From positions 1-32,175 of the forward strand of contig JAUXRI010000237.1 of the NCBI GenBank assembly GCA_030681895.1: a stretch of DNA of 32,175 nt, in the 5' to 3' direction. The stretch's first letter is position 1; the number at the start of each line of letters is the position of its first letter. The position numbers and the translations under genes are program-made. Origin of the DNA: Myxococcales bacterium (lineage in GTDB: Bacteria; Myxococcota; Myxococcia; Myxococcales; Myxococcaceae). The notes beneath the pieces were generated by a model. It saw nothing but the letters and a program-made list of their open reading frames with translations. It did not search any database and was not told where the DNA came from. Shown one piece after another: positions 7,797 to 15,970 of this stretch.

Positions 7797-9158
7797 CTAT
7801 CTCCCTGCCTTCGGAGGAACCGGCTTCGCAGCCGCGACCTCTTTGGCTTTCAACGCGCCGTTCAGCTGCGTCAGGGTCTGGTCGAGCGAGAAGTGTTCGA
7901 CAGGCCCTTGCCGGAGGAATGCATTGACCTGGCCAATGCACCCGAGCGCGCGATCGACCCTTGGGTTCGACCCTGACTGGTACGCGCCGACCTCAATCAG
8001 ATCGGCGGCTTCGCGGTACGCCGAGAGCACCTCGCGCACCTGCATCGAGAGTTCGCGGTGCGTCACCGGTGTGACGTCCGACATGCACCGGCTCACCGAC
8101 GCCAGAATGTCGACGGCAGGGAAGTGACCGGCGTTGGCGAGCTTCCGTGAGAGCACCACGTGCCCGTCGAGCGCGGCCTTCGCACAGTCGGTGACGGGGT
8201 CGGAGAAGTCGTCACCTTCGGCGAGCACCGTGTAGAGCGCCGTGATGCTGCCGGTGCCTCCATCGTTGCCCGCACGTTCGACGAGCCTGGGGAGCATCGC
8301 GAACACCGACGGCGGGTAGCCCTTCGAGGTCGGCGGCTCTCCGGCGGCGAGGCCGATCTCCCGCTGCGCCATCGCGACACGCGAGAGCGAGTCCATCAGC
8401 AACATCACCTTGAGGCCCCGCGCGCGGAAGAACTCGGCCGCTGCCGTCGCCGCCATCGCCGCGCGGACCCGCACCAGGGGAGGCTCGTCGCCGGTCGCCA
8501 CCACCACGACGGAGCGCCTGAGGCCTTCGATGCCGAGATCGCGCTCGATGAACTCACGCACCTCGCGACCGCGCTCACCGATCAACCCGACGACGATCAC
8601 GTCAGCCGTCGAGTGGCGCGCCACCATGCCGAGGAGCACCGACTTGCCGACGCCCGGGCCCGCCATGATGCCGAGGCGCTGGCCTTCTCCGAGGGTGAGA
8701 CACGAGTCGAGCGAACGAACCCCCGTCGGCATCGGGTCTGCGATGCGTCGGCGCGACATGGCTGCAGGCGGGTTGGCTGCGAGGCGTGCGCGCTCCTTCA
8801 GGAGCATCGACGGCCCACCATCGATCGGCTGCATGCGCGCGTCGACGACCCGGCCGAGCAAGGCTTCACCGACGGGGACCTCGCCCGCGTTCGAGCGCGG
8901 CACCACGGCGCAGCCCTCGCAGATGCCCTCCATGTCGCCGAACGGAACGAGCAGGGCGGTGGGCCCGTTGAAGCCGACCACCTCGGCGTGCACCGTTCGC
9001 CCGTGCTGTGCGCGGATCTCGCAGCTCGTGCCCAGGGCCACCTGCGGCATCGCGGCCTCGAGCAACAGCCCCGTCGCACGAACGATTCGGCCCTGCACCA
9101 CGACGTCACGGCTGCCCTCGAGCACCCGGCGCACACGATCGAGATCGACTCCGCTCAT
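7797..9158 (-). CDS. fliI: Flagellum-specific ATPase FliI
   Basis: FliI is the hexameric ATPase of the flagellar type III export apparatus, related to the F1 beta subunit. The 453-residue product from the ATG at 9158 has an N-terminal beta-barrel domain, a P-loop GPGVGKSV (residues 167-174), the FliI/T3SS ATPase sequence GLIGERGREVREFIERDLG (192-210), and the Walker B region VMLLMDSLSRVAMAQREIGLAAGEPPTSKGYPPSVF. The last of these is near-invariant in this family. DGHVVLSRKLANAGHFPAVD follows. The frame continues 25 codons upstream to 9233 but overlaps fliH, so the later ATG, 7 bases after the fliH stop, is used. It is followed by the MotE-like gene after 3 bases instead of fliJ. Confidence 0.96.
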   Translation of the reverse strand: MSGVDLDRVRRVLEGSRDVVVQGRIVRATGLLLEAAMPQVALGTSCEIRAQHGRTVHAEVVGFNGPTALLVPFGDMEGICEGCAVVPRSNAGEVPVGEALLGRVVDARMQPIDGGPSMLLKERARLAANPPAAMSRRRIADPMPTGVRSLDSCLTLGEGQRLGIMAGPGVGKSVLLGMVARHSTADVIVVGLIGERGREVREFIERDLGIEGLRRSVVVVATGDEPPLVRVRAAMAATAAAEFFRARGLKVMLLMDSLSRVAMAQREIGLAAGEPPTSKGYPPSVFAMLPRLVERAGNDGGTGSITALYTVLAEGDDFSDPVTDCAKAALDGHVVLSRKLANAGHFPAVDILASVSRCMSDVTPVTHRELSMQVREVLSAYREAADLIEVGAYQSGSNPRVDRALGCIGQVNAFLRQGPVEHFSLDQTLTQLNGALKAKEVAAAKPVPPKAGR

Positions 9159-9165
9159 GACGGCC

Positions 9166-9858
9166 TCACTCGTGCTGCATGGCTTCGCGGAGCTCACGGC
9201 GCAGCTCCTCGAGGCGGGTGTCGATGCGCCCATCGACGCCGTGGAGCTCGGACTCGACGACGACGTCGCCGGAGCTCAGCGTCTCGTCGATCTGCAACGT
9301 CACGTTCGCCAACGAGAGCGAAGAGCCGGGGGAATCCTGCAGGCGGTGATGATCATCGGCGCTGACCTTCACGACGATCGCGCGCGCCTCACCGACCCTG
9401 CGAATCGCGCTGCGAATGAGCCCGAAGAGCGGGTCGAGGCTGGTGGTCAGCTCGCGCTCGAGGATTCGACGCGCGATCAGCACGCCGATCTCCAACGCGT
9501 CGCTGCGGGCCTGTTCTCCCAGCCGACGGCCTTCCTGGCGAAGGGCCTCGAGGGCCGACTGCAGCTGTGGCGCGTGATCGACCACCACGGGAGGCGGAGG
9601 TGGAAGCGGCGCCGGAGGCATCGGCAGCGGCAGCGGCGGTGAAGCGTGGAGCGGCTCGAAGGCCTGACCCATCGGCGCCGTCGGCATCACGGGTGGCGCT
9701 GACGGTGGCGGCGTTGGCGTCGGCGCCGTGATTCGTGGTGACAGCCCCGGGTCGAGGGGCGCTGCCGACCACGGCATCAGCCGCGAAGCCGGCATGCTCG
9801 GCCGGGGGGCGAACGTCGCGTGCTGCTGCAGGAACGCGGGCTTCCTCACGTCGGTCAC
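9166..9858 (-). CDS. fliH: Flagellar assembly protein FliH
   Basis: FliH is the stator-like regulator of FliI; it binds the FliI N terminus and docks it to the C-ring. The 230-residue protein has an unusually long Pro-rich N-terminal half (about residues 38-95, with long Pro/Ala runs), then a helical segment LQSALEALRQEGRRLGEQARSD. The conserved C-terminal FliH domain follows: ALEIGVLIARRILERELTTSLDPLFGLIRSAIRRV, then VKVSADDHHRL and a DGRIDTRLEELRREL end. The domain matches FliH/YscL/SctL. It sits 7 bases after fliG and 7 before fliI, the invariant fliG-fliH-fliI order. The proline-rich insert is the only odd part. Confidence 0.9.
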   Translation of the reverse strand: MTDVRKPAFLQQHATFAPRPSMPASRLMPWSAAPLDPGLSPRITAPTPTPPPSAPPVMPTAPMGQAFEPLHASPPLPLPMPPAPLPPPPPVVVDHAPQLQSALEALRQEGRRLGEQARSDALEIGVLIARRILERELTTSLDPLFGLIRSAIRRVGEARAIVVKVSADDHHRLQDSPGSSLSLANVTLQIDETLSSGDVVVESELHGVDGRIDTRLEELRRELREAMQHE

Positions 9859-9865
9859 GGTGTCC

Positions 9866-10921
9866 TCACAACATCTTGTCCGTCGGGCGAACGATGGTGA
9901 TGCGACCCTTCTCGGCGGCCTCGATGGCGACCTTGGCGATCTCGCTCTGCGCGGCTTCGACCTCGGACAACTTCACCGGGCCCATCGCGGAGAGGTCGTC
10001 GGCCAACAGCTCGGCGGCGCGAGACGACATGTTGCGCAGGAACTTGTCCTTCACCTCCGGGCTGCCGCCCTTCAGCGCGACGGTGACCTGCTTCATGTCG
10101 AGATCCTTCATGAGGGTCTGCAGATCGCGATCGGAGAGCGGGATGAGGTCTTCGAACGTGAAGAGCTTGGAGCGCAGATCGCTCGAGAGCTGGGGGTCGT
10201 CCTTCTCGATGCTGGTGAGGATCTCTGCCTGCTGCGCGGCCGGGCTGCGACGAAGAATCTCGAGGGCGGCGCTGCGACCGTCGACCTTGCGCATGCCTTC
10301 GGACACGAGCGACTGCAGCTCGCTGGTGAGCGCCATGCGCACCTCGCGAAGGACTTCGGGAGCGACCGATTCGACCACTGCCATGCGTCGCACCACCTGG
10401 GGCCGCAACGTGAGCGGGAGGCGATCCATCACCTGCGCGGCGCGCTCCGGAGTCAGCGAGCTCAACACCAGCGCGATCGTCTGAGGCTGCTCGCGGCCGA
10501 GCACCATCGCGAGCGACTCGGCGTCGGCGTCGGCGACCGGGCCGAGGAGTTCCTCGGGCAACTGGGCGGGCTGCTGCGCGTCGAAGGTGCGCCTGACGGT
10601 GTCGGCGCCGAGGGCCGCGGTGACCACCTTCCGCAACATCTCGTCGCCGGCGAGCGCGTCGACGCCTTCGGCCTGCATCGCTTCGACGAAGGTCTGCAGC
10701 GACTCGTTGATGACGGTGGGCGCCGAGCGTTTGAGCTCACGGGCGCCGAGCGCGACCTGCCGCACCTCGAACTCACCGAGGCCCTTGAAGAGCTCCGCCG
10801 CCATCTCGTGGCCGAGCGCGAGCATCAGCGCGGCGACCCGTTTGGAGCCGGGACCGGCCTTGTCGATCCAGGGAAGGGGCGGCTCCTGGCTCTTCTTCGC
10901 ACTGCTCGAACTCTCACGCAC
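9866..10921 (-). CDS. fliG: Flagellar motor switch protein FliG
   Basis: FliG is the torque-receiving ring of the switch complex, bound to FliF above and FliM below and touching MotA. The 351-residue protein shows the typical helical ARM-like organisation. An N-terminal FliF-binding domain starts at about residue 25 (GSKRVAALMLALGHEMAAELFKGL). The middle domain has EQPQTIALVLSSLTPERAAQVMDRLP, the FliG EHPQxIA motif with Gln in place of His. The C-terminal torque helix region is LFTFEDLIPLSDRDLQTLMKDLD, with the charged residues that contact MotA, and EEAEKGRITI-type residues close the chain. The start overlaps the end of fliF by 8 bases, so the two ring proteins are probably co-translated. 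Confidence 0.96.
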   Translation of the reverse strand: MRESSSSAKKSQEPPLPWIDKAGPGSKRVAALMLALGHEMAAELFKGLGEFEVRQVALGARELKRSAPTVINESLQTFVEAMQAEGVDALAGDEMLRKVVTAALGADTVRRTFDAQQPAQLPEELLGPVADADAESLAMVLGREQPQTIALVLSSLTPERAAQVMDRLPLTLRPQVVRRMAVVESVAPEVLREVRMALTSELQSLVSEGMRKVDGRSAALEILRRSPAAQQAEILTSIEKDDPQLSSDLRSKLFTFEDLIPLSDRDLQTLMKDLDMKQVTVALKGGSPEVKDKFLRNMSSRAAELLADDLSAMGPVKLSEVEAAQSEIAKVAIEAAEKGRITIVRPTDKML

Positions 10922-12524
10922 GGTCGGCTCCCTGGGGCTGTGCAGCAGGCTTCTCGAGATCGGCGCTCAACCAGGCGCGCAGCAGCATCAGCGTGCGCTC
11001 GCGGTCGGCGCGAACCATGGCGCGCGCCCGGTCCTTGAGGTCGGCCAGCGGGTCGACCAGCACCGGGACTTCGCGGGCGGGCAGCTCGGAGGCGGGGCGC
11101 GCCGTGCCGTCGAGCTGGGCCACCTGCGCTTCGAGATCGCTGACCTTCTGGCCGGGCTTGAGCACGAGCTGCGCTTCCACCGGCTTCGCGCGACGACGGA
11201 GCAGCAAAACGGCCAGCGCGAGGATGACGAGCAGCCCGACGCCTGCACCCCCCCACGCCCACACCGGCACCTTCGCCGCGACGGGCACGAGCTCGGGAGC
11301 GTCGGTCGACTTGCCGAACACCTGACTGGTGATCTCGAACGCGTCACCTCGCGACTCGTCGAAGCCGACGGCCTTGCGGGCGAGCTCACCCAGCCGTGTC
11401 ACCTCGGCGGCCTCTCGCGCCTTGCCGTCGAGGCCATCGACGATGATCGCCACCGACAACCGCTGGAGCCGCGGCATGCGGGCCACCGTCGTCGTGGTGG
11501 TCTTCGAGATCTCGAAGTTCTTCACCTCGTCCTGGTTGTTCTGATTGCCCTGCGACGTCGGCGTGTTCTGGGCAGGAGCGGGCTGAAGCGGCAGGTTGGC
11601 CTGCGCGCCCGCGACTCCGGCCTGCGTCGTCTGCTGGGTCGAGGACGTCTGCGTCACCTTGCGCTCACTGCGCAGCGCGACCGCGTCTGGATCGAACACC
11701 TCGGAGTTCTGGTTCACCTGCGTCGCGTCGATGCTCGCGGTGACTCGCGCGATGACGGCGCCCTGGCCGACGACGGGCTCGAGGAGGCCGACGATGCGCT
11801 GCTCGAAGTCGCGCTCCAACCGGCGCTGGTACGAGGCCTCGGGAGCGTCCCACGTCGAGTCCGACGAGAGCACCGCGCCGCGACCGTCGATCACCGTCAC
11901 CGTATCGGGCGGCAGACCCGGCACCGACGAGCTGACGAGGTGACGAATGCCCGCAAGCTCGCGCTCGCCGAGCGTCCGCCCTGGCTGCAGCATCACCACC
12001 ACCGTCGCCGACGGCTTCTTGTCTTCGTCGCGGTACAGCCCCTTTTCCGACAACGAGACCGTCAGCTTCGCGCTGCGAACGCCCGCGAGCCGGCCGATGG
12101 TGCGCGCGAGCTCGCCTTCGATGGCCCGGCGCAGGTTGACGCGCTGGGTGAACTCGCTGACGCCGAGATCGCCGCGGTCGAACAGCTCGAAGCCGACACC
12201 GCCGCCGCGTGGCAGACCCGCCGTCGCCAGCAGAATGCGCGCGTCGTAGACCTTGTCCGCCGGCACCGCGAGCGCCGACCCGTTGGCCTCGGTGCGGAAA
12301 GGAATGCCCGCCGTCTTGAGCATGCCCGCCGCTTCCGTCGCGTCTTCCTGGGTGAGGTTGGTGAAGGCGTATTGAAAGTCGCTGCCTCCACGCGCCAGCA
12401 CCCCGACGGAGCCCGCGATGGCCAGGGCGACCACGCCGCCAGCGATCAGCGCCACCCGCAACCCCGCCGGCAAGGCGATCAACCGCGACGGGAGTTCCTT
12501 CAGCTGTTTGAGCAAGCTCTCCAT
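10914..12524 (-). CDS. fliF: Flagellar MS-ring protein FliF
   Basis: FliF builds the MS-ring in the inner membrane, the base on which the rod, export gate and C-ring assemble. The 536-residue protein has an N-terminal transmembrane helix (about residues 22-45) and the RBM1/RBM2 ring-building modules of YscJ/FliF type (DFQYAFTNLTQEDATEAAGMLKTAGIPFR and GLPRGGGVGFELFDRGDLGVSEF). The third ring-building region is periplasmic and contains a Gln/Asn/Pro-rich insert. A second membrane helix (about 425-447, WAWGGAGVGLLVILALAVLLL) and a cytoplasmic C-terminal tail that binds FliG complete the chain. Length and topology are normal. It lies 4 bases after fliE and overlaps fliG. Confidence 0.96.
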   Translation of the reverse strand: MESLLKQLKELPSRLIALPAGLRVALIAGGVVALAIAGSVGVLARGGSDFQYAFTNLTQEDATEAAGMLKTAGIPFRTEANGSALAVPADKVYDARILLATAGLPRGGGVGFELFDRGDLGVSEFTQRVNLRRAIEGELARTIGRLAGVRSAKLTVSLSEKGLYRDEDKKPSATVVVMLQPGRTLGERELAGIRHLVSSSVPGLPPDTVTVIDGRGAVLSSDSTWDAPEASYQRRLERDFEQRIVGLLEPVVGQGAVIARVTASIDATQVNQNSEVFDPDAVALRSERKVTQTSSTQQTTQAGVAGAQANLPLQPAPAQNTPTSQGNQNNQDEVKNFEISKTTTTTVARMPRLQRLSVAIIVDGLDGKAREAAEVTRLGELARKAVGFDESRGDAFEITSQVFGKSTDAPELVPVAAKVPVWAWGGAGVGLLVILALAVLLLRRRAKPVEAQLVLKPGQKVSDLEAQVAQLDGTARPASELPAREVPVLVDPLADLKDRARAMVRADRERTLMLLRAWLSADLEKPAAQPQGADRA

Positions 12525-12528
12525 GGCC

Positions 12529-12828
12529 TCACACCGTCATGCGCATCACGTCGTTGTAGGCCTCGACCAGCTTGGCCCTGACCTTCATGGCGACCCGCAT
12601 CGCGACGTCGGCCTTCTCGAGGGCGAGCATCGTCTCGTGCAGGTTGCCTTCACCGCCGGCGAGCTTCTGCGCCTCGACATCGGCGGCGACCTGCAGCTCG
12701 TCGACCTTGCCCACCGCAGCCGCGAGCTCCTTGCCGAAGCCCTCCTGGCCTGCGCCCTGCGGCTTCTCGGCTCGGCTCGTCGCCGGTGAAGAGGGAAGCT
12801 CGATGGTGTTGACGCTCACGGACTTCAT
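12529..12828 (-). CDS. fliE: Flagellar hook-basal body protein FliE
   Basis: FliE joins the MS-ring and export gate to the proximal rod. The 99-residue product is the usual size and ends with the family signature NLHETMLALEKADVAMRVAMKVRAKLVEAYNDVMRMTV. The N terminus is short, variable and polar. The start has a GAGGTGAT ribosome-binding site that overlaps the flgC stop region, and the gene lies 3 bases after flgC and 4 before fliF. The flgB-flgC-fliE-fliF order is the standard head of the flagellar structural operon. Confidence 0.95.
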   Translation of the reverse strand: MKSVSVNTIELPSSPATSRAEKPQGAGQEGFGKELAAAVGKVDELQVAADVEAQKLAGGEGNLHETMLALEKADVAMRVAMKVRAKLVEAYNDVMRMTV

Positions 12829-12831
12829 GCA

Positions 12832-13290
12832 TCACCTCACGATGTCCAGCGCGCGCTGGGCCATGGCTTTGAGTGTCTCGACCGCCGTCGCGTTGGCGTC
12901 GTAGCCACGCTGCGCGGTGATCAAGTTCACGGTTTCGTTCACGGGGTTCACGTTGGGGAAGGTGACGAACCCGTTGGGGTCGGCGTCGGGGTGGCCCGGC
13001 AGGTAGACGCGCTTGCCCGGCGTGGTGTCTTCGTGAATGCCGGTGACCTGCACCGCCGTCGCCGTCGAACTCGAGCCAGGCTCCGAGGAGCCCAGGGTCG
13101 CGCCAGTCGCCTCGGCGAGCGAGGCCTCGAAGGGCACCGCGGTGAGCACGGGATCTCGGCGGTGGTACGGCTCGCCGTTCGGCCCGCGCGTCGACTCGGC
13201 GTTGGCCAGGTTGCTGGCCGCGACGTTCACCCGGGTGCGCTGCGCCGAGAGCCCCGAGCCAGAGATGGTGAGTGCAGAGAGAAAGTCCAT
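12832..13290 (-). CDS. flgC: Proximal rod protein FlgC
   Basis: FlgC is a rod subunit of the basal body exported by the flagellar system. The 152-residue product has the rod N-terminal signature with SGSGLSAQRTRVNVAASNLANAEST (residues 10-34, shown in part as LSAQRTRVNVAASNLANA). Its C terminus is VNPVNETVNLITAQRGYDANATAVETLKAM, a typical FlgC ending. A central segment of about 40 residues is Thr/Ser/Gly-rich. The ATG is 20 bases after the flgB stop with a purine-rich leader. It is complete. Confidence 0.95.
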   Translation of the reverse strand: MDFLSALTISGSGLSAQRTRVNVAASNLANAESTRGPNGEPYHRRDPVLTAVPFEASLAEATGATLGSSEPGSSSTATAVQVTGIHEDTTPGKRVYLPGHPDADPNGFVTFPNVNPVNETVNLITAQRGYDANATAVETLKAMAQRALDIVR

Positions 13291-13310
13291 GGTGGTCTCC
13301 AGGTGAAACG

Positions 13311-13736
13311 TCAGCCGACACCGTCGCTCGCGACGTACCGAAGAATCGCGAGCTTCTTTCCTGCGCTGCGGGTGCTCGCGCCGTAGAGGAGCGCGTTGCG
13401 TGAGAGCTCGACCATCGTGCGATCGAGATCGACGCCGTTGCCGTCGAGACCACCCTGGCCTTCTGCGACGGTGACGAAGCGGTCGGGAGAATCAGCGGCC
13501 GAGTTCGCGGTCGCGACCGAGAGATGGCCTTCGACGCTCGGGGCCGACGGGAGCGACGGGTTGGCCACACCAGTGCCTGCGAGGCGCGCCTTCATGGCGG
13601 CGTTGAAGTCGAGCTCGCGCGGTTGGTAGCCGGGCGTGTCGACGTTCGAGAGGTTGCCGCCGAGCACGTTCTGCCGTGCCAGCCGAACGTCGAGCGAGGC
13701 CTGAAGACGATCCAGCGTCGTGTCGAAGAGCTTCAT
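13311..13736 (-). CDS. flgB: Proximal rod protein FlgB
   Basis: FlgB is a proximal rod subunit next to FliE. The 141-residue product carries the rod N-terminal signature in LDVRLARQNVLGGNLSNVDTPGYQPRELDF, and a C-terminal helix with GNGVDLDRTMVELSRNALLYGASTRSAGKKLAIL (FlgB pattern VDLDxEM...N...Y). The ATG overlaps the stop codon of the preceding broken regulator gene (ATGA). Translation of flgB may therefore be coupled to ribosomes arriving from that gene, which matters because that gene has a premature stop. Confidence 0.94.
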   Translation of the reverse strand: MKLFDTTLDRLQASLDVRLARQNVLGGNLSNVDTPGYQPRELDFNAAMKARLAGTGVANPSLPSAPSVEGHLSVATANSAADSPDRFVTVAEGQGGLDGNGVDLDRTMVELSRNALLYGASTRSAGKKLAILRYVASDGVG

Positions 13737-14617
13737 GAGGGCACCTGGGCCGGCTCGGCGGCGGTCTCGGCGGGGGAGGTGGAATCGACGGAGCGGGCGC
13801 CGGGCCCGTTCAGCTTCTGACGGAGCGTGCGCAGACCGATGCCCAACAACTTCGCGGCGTGAGTCCGGTTGCCGTTCACGCGGCGGAGCGCTTCGGCGAT
13901 CGCGAGGCGCTCGAGTTCGGCGAGATCGATGGGGAGCGCCTCGGGGAAGAGGCCTGACTCGATGCGCGGCGGCGCCAGCGCGAGCGCCTGCAGCTCGATG
14001 GTCGAGGTGCGCGAGCGGATGAGCGCGCGCTCCAGCACGTTCTCGAGCTCGCGCACGTTGCCGGGGAAGTCTCCGGGCGCCAGCGCGGCCGTCGCGGCGT
14101 GGCTCTACGTCGGCGCAGGACGGCCAAGACGCGCGGCAGCCTTGAGCAACAGCACCTGCGCCAGGCGCGCCACGTCATCGTGACGTTCCCGAAGCGATGG
14201 CACCCGAAGCGGGTAGACGTCGAGCCGGTAGAAGAGATCGCTGCGCAGCCGGCCCAGCCGAACGAGCTCCTCGGGCGCTTCGCTGGTGCTGGCGACGATG
14301 CGGGCCGCATGGGGAAGCTCGAGCAACCGCAGCAGGTGCGCCTGGTACTCGTGAGAGAGCGCGCCGATCTCGTCGAACATCACGGTGCCCGCCGTCGCGA
14401 GCGCCTGCTCGACCTCGGTGAGGCTGAAGGTGGTCGGGTTGATTTCGACGAAGGCCTTCGTCGACGCCTTCGAGTTCTCGTGAATGAAGCGGGCGAAGCG
14501 GCGTTTGCCGGTGCCGTGCTCTCCGCGCAGGAGCACTGTCGTCGGGCTCGGCGCGACGTCGAGTGCCGAGGCCACGGCTTCCTGCATGGCGCGGCTGACG
14601 GAGATGAGATCGTTCAT
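13733..14617 (-). pseudogene. Receiver-less, GAFTGA-less sigma-54 activator homologue with in-frame amber stop
   Basis: The reading frame from the ATG at 14617 runs 170 codons, hits TAG at 14105-14107, and continues in the same frame to a natural TGA at 13733-13735 (294 codons overall). Both parts belong to one NtrC-family protein. Before the stop: Walker A GEHGTGKR (residues 32-39), Walker B-like GTVMFDEIG (77-85), and SDLFYRLDVYPLRVPSLRER. After it: GDFPGNVRELENVLERA and a Fis-type helix-turn-helix ending RTHAAKLLGIGLRTLRQKLN. The DNA-binding end resembles FleR/FlrC/FlgR. The region between Walker A and B is about 27 residues shorter than usual and lacks the GAFTGA loop that touches sigma-54; there is no receiver domain. 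The simplest reading is a decaying or recently broken gene, since TTG to TAG is one base change. A sequencing error, or a separate restart for the DNA-binding half, is also possible. It overlaps its neighbours on both sides (ATGA at each end). Confidence 0.8.
14105..14107 (-). other. In-frame TAG splitting the regulator
   Basis: On the minus strand the codons read CCG ACG TAG AGC CAC GCC GCG, and the same frame continues into GDFPGNVREL. The flanking frames give no alternative continuous reading, so this is a nonsense codon and not a frameshift. Confidence 0.85.
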
Positions 14618-15924
14618 GGGGCGTCTCCTGAAGAGGGCGGCTGTGCGGCGGCCGAACGCGCCTGGACTGCGCGGGCGAGTTCCCGGCTGATCGCGACGTC
14701 ATCGGCCAGGGCAGGCAGGCGGACGGCGATCGACGGCGGCGCGGGAGGCTTCGGGCTGCTGGCCTTCGGCTCGACGATGCGGCGCAGCTGCTTCCACTCC
14801 CGGCTCTTCAACGTCGCGGCTGCGAGCTTCTGCTCCGCGTACTCGACGACGAACTGTGCACGAATCGGGTCGCGCGCCGCGAGGTACAGCCGCGCGACCC
14901 GCTGCAGGTGAACGTCGAGCGCGTCCATCGGCAGGCGCCCCGACAACGACGCGAGGACAGCGGCGGCAAAGGCTGGCGCTCCAGCGCGTTCGGCAGCGGC
15001 GGCGGCCGCACGCGCGACCTCGATGCCAGCGGGGCCATCAGCGAGGCCAGCCGTCGCGAACACCGACAGCGCAATCGAAGCGACCTCGTCGTTCTGCGTG
15101 AGCAAGGCGGCCTGCACGGCCTTCTGACAGAAGAGGTGCGCGACGGTGCAGAGGGGCCTGCCTGCTTCCACCTCGGCAGACACCTGCTGCATCGCCTCGA
15201 GGTCCCGGTTGGCCACGAGGTCCTGCCGGATCTGGTGAATGCGCCCTTCCATCGCCAGGGTTGGGTGGAGGCCGTCGAGGGTCGCGGGCCGTTCGTCGAA
15301 ACAGTTGCCCGTCAGATCGCACTCGCGCATTCGCGCCAGGCGGGTCACCGGACCCGTGGCGGCAGACTTCGAGTACCAGCTCAGCGCCGCTTCGGGGTCG
15401 CCACGTCGCAAGGCGAGATCGCCCAGCCGCAGCCGGGCGAAGTGGACGTCAGGCGTCTGCAGCGCCGAGGTGAAGAGCACTGCGGCTTCGTCGTAGCGGC
15501 CTTCGCCCAGCGCGCATTCAGCCTTCACGACGTCGATGGTCCCCGGGCACGACTGCGGAATGCCGAGGCCGTCGAAGGGCCAACGCTGAAGGGGCACTCC
15601 GGCGGCATCCCACTGCCAGGTCACGCCGCGGAGCGCGCGCAGGTCGAGGTACAGGCCGCTCTCGTCGCTCCCGATCGCTGCCCACAGCCGGCGGGTCGTG
15701 CAGTGCAGCGAGAGGCCGTCGCGCCGCTTCACCTGCGCCGGGCACAGCGCGCTCTCGAGCCGACCCGAGATCCTCGCGCCCGTCAGCACGATCGTCTTCA
15801 CGAGCGGATCCACCGTCACTTCGACGCGAGACGAGGTGCGCTCGAGCGCCACTCGCTCCATCGACGACGTGAAGCCCGTTGGCGGCGGAGCGCCCAGAGC
15901 GATGGTGACCAGCGCGAAGATCAT
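14614..15924 (-). CDS. Secreted TPR-like protein of unknown function in the flagellar regulatory block
   Basis: I do not recognise a named family. The 436-residue product starts at the ATG at 15924 with a short hydrophobic stretch (MIFALVTIALGAPPP) like a signal peptide. A strand-rich N-terminal region (about 20-110) follows, and then helical TPR-like repeats (about 125-330) such as GRYDEAAVLFTSALQTPDVHFARLRLGDLALRRGDPEAALSWY. About nine cysteines occur after the signal (for example MRECDLTGNCF and PLCTVAHLFCQK), which fits an oxidising periplasm. The C terminus (about 375-436) is Pro/Ala-rich. A longer reading up to 16272 overlaps the activator gene and is arginine-rich, so it is rejected. 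The gene ends in an ATGA overlap with the broken regulator and lies 46 bases after the sigma-54 activator. By analogy with periplasmic TPR motor proteins such as PflA it may be a motor accessory, but this is only inference. Confidence 0.7.
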   Translation of the reverse strand: MIFALVTIALGAPPPTGFTSSMERVALERTSSRVEVTVDPLVKTIVLTGARISGRLESALCPAQVKRRDGLSLHCTTRRLWAAIGSDESGLYLDLRALRGVTWQWDAAGVPLQRWPFDGLGIPQSCPGTIDVVKAECALGEGRYDEAAVLFTSALQTPDVHFARLRLGDLALRRGDPEAALSWYSKSAATGPVTRLARMRECDLTGNCFDERPATLDGLHPTLAMEGRIHQIRQDLVANRDLEAMQQVSAEVEAGRPLCTVAHLFCQKAVQAALLTQNDEVASIALSVFATAGLADGPAGIEVARAAAAAAERAGAPAFAAAVLASLSGRLPMDALDVHLQRVARLYLAARDPIRAQFVVEYAEQKLAAATLKSREWKQLRRIVEPKASSPKPPAPPSIAVRLPALADDVAISRELARAVQARSAAAQPPSSGDAP

Positions 15925-15970
15925 CGGTGCATGCCCTCCCAGCGAGACGAGTGACGCGGTGTTCGAGATC

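Noticed and set aside
13733..14056. Separate small DNA-binding protein starting at the GTG near 14056
   Set aside because: It begins inside the conserved NVREL motif and lacks an obvious ribosome-binding site. It is more simply the second half of the broken regulator.
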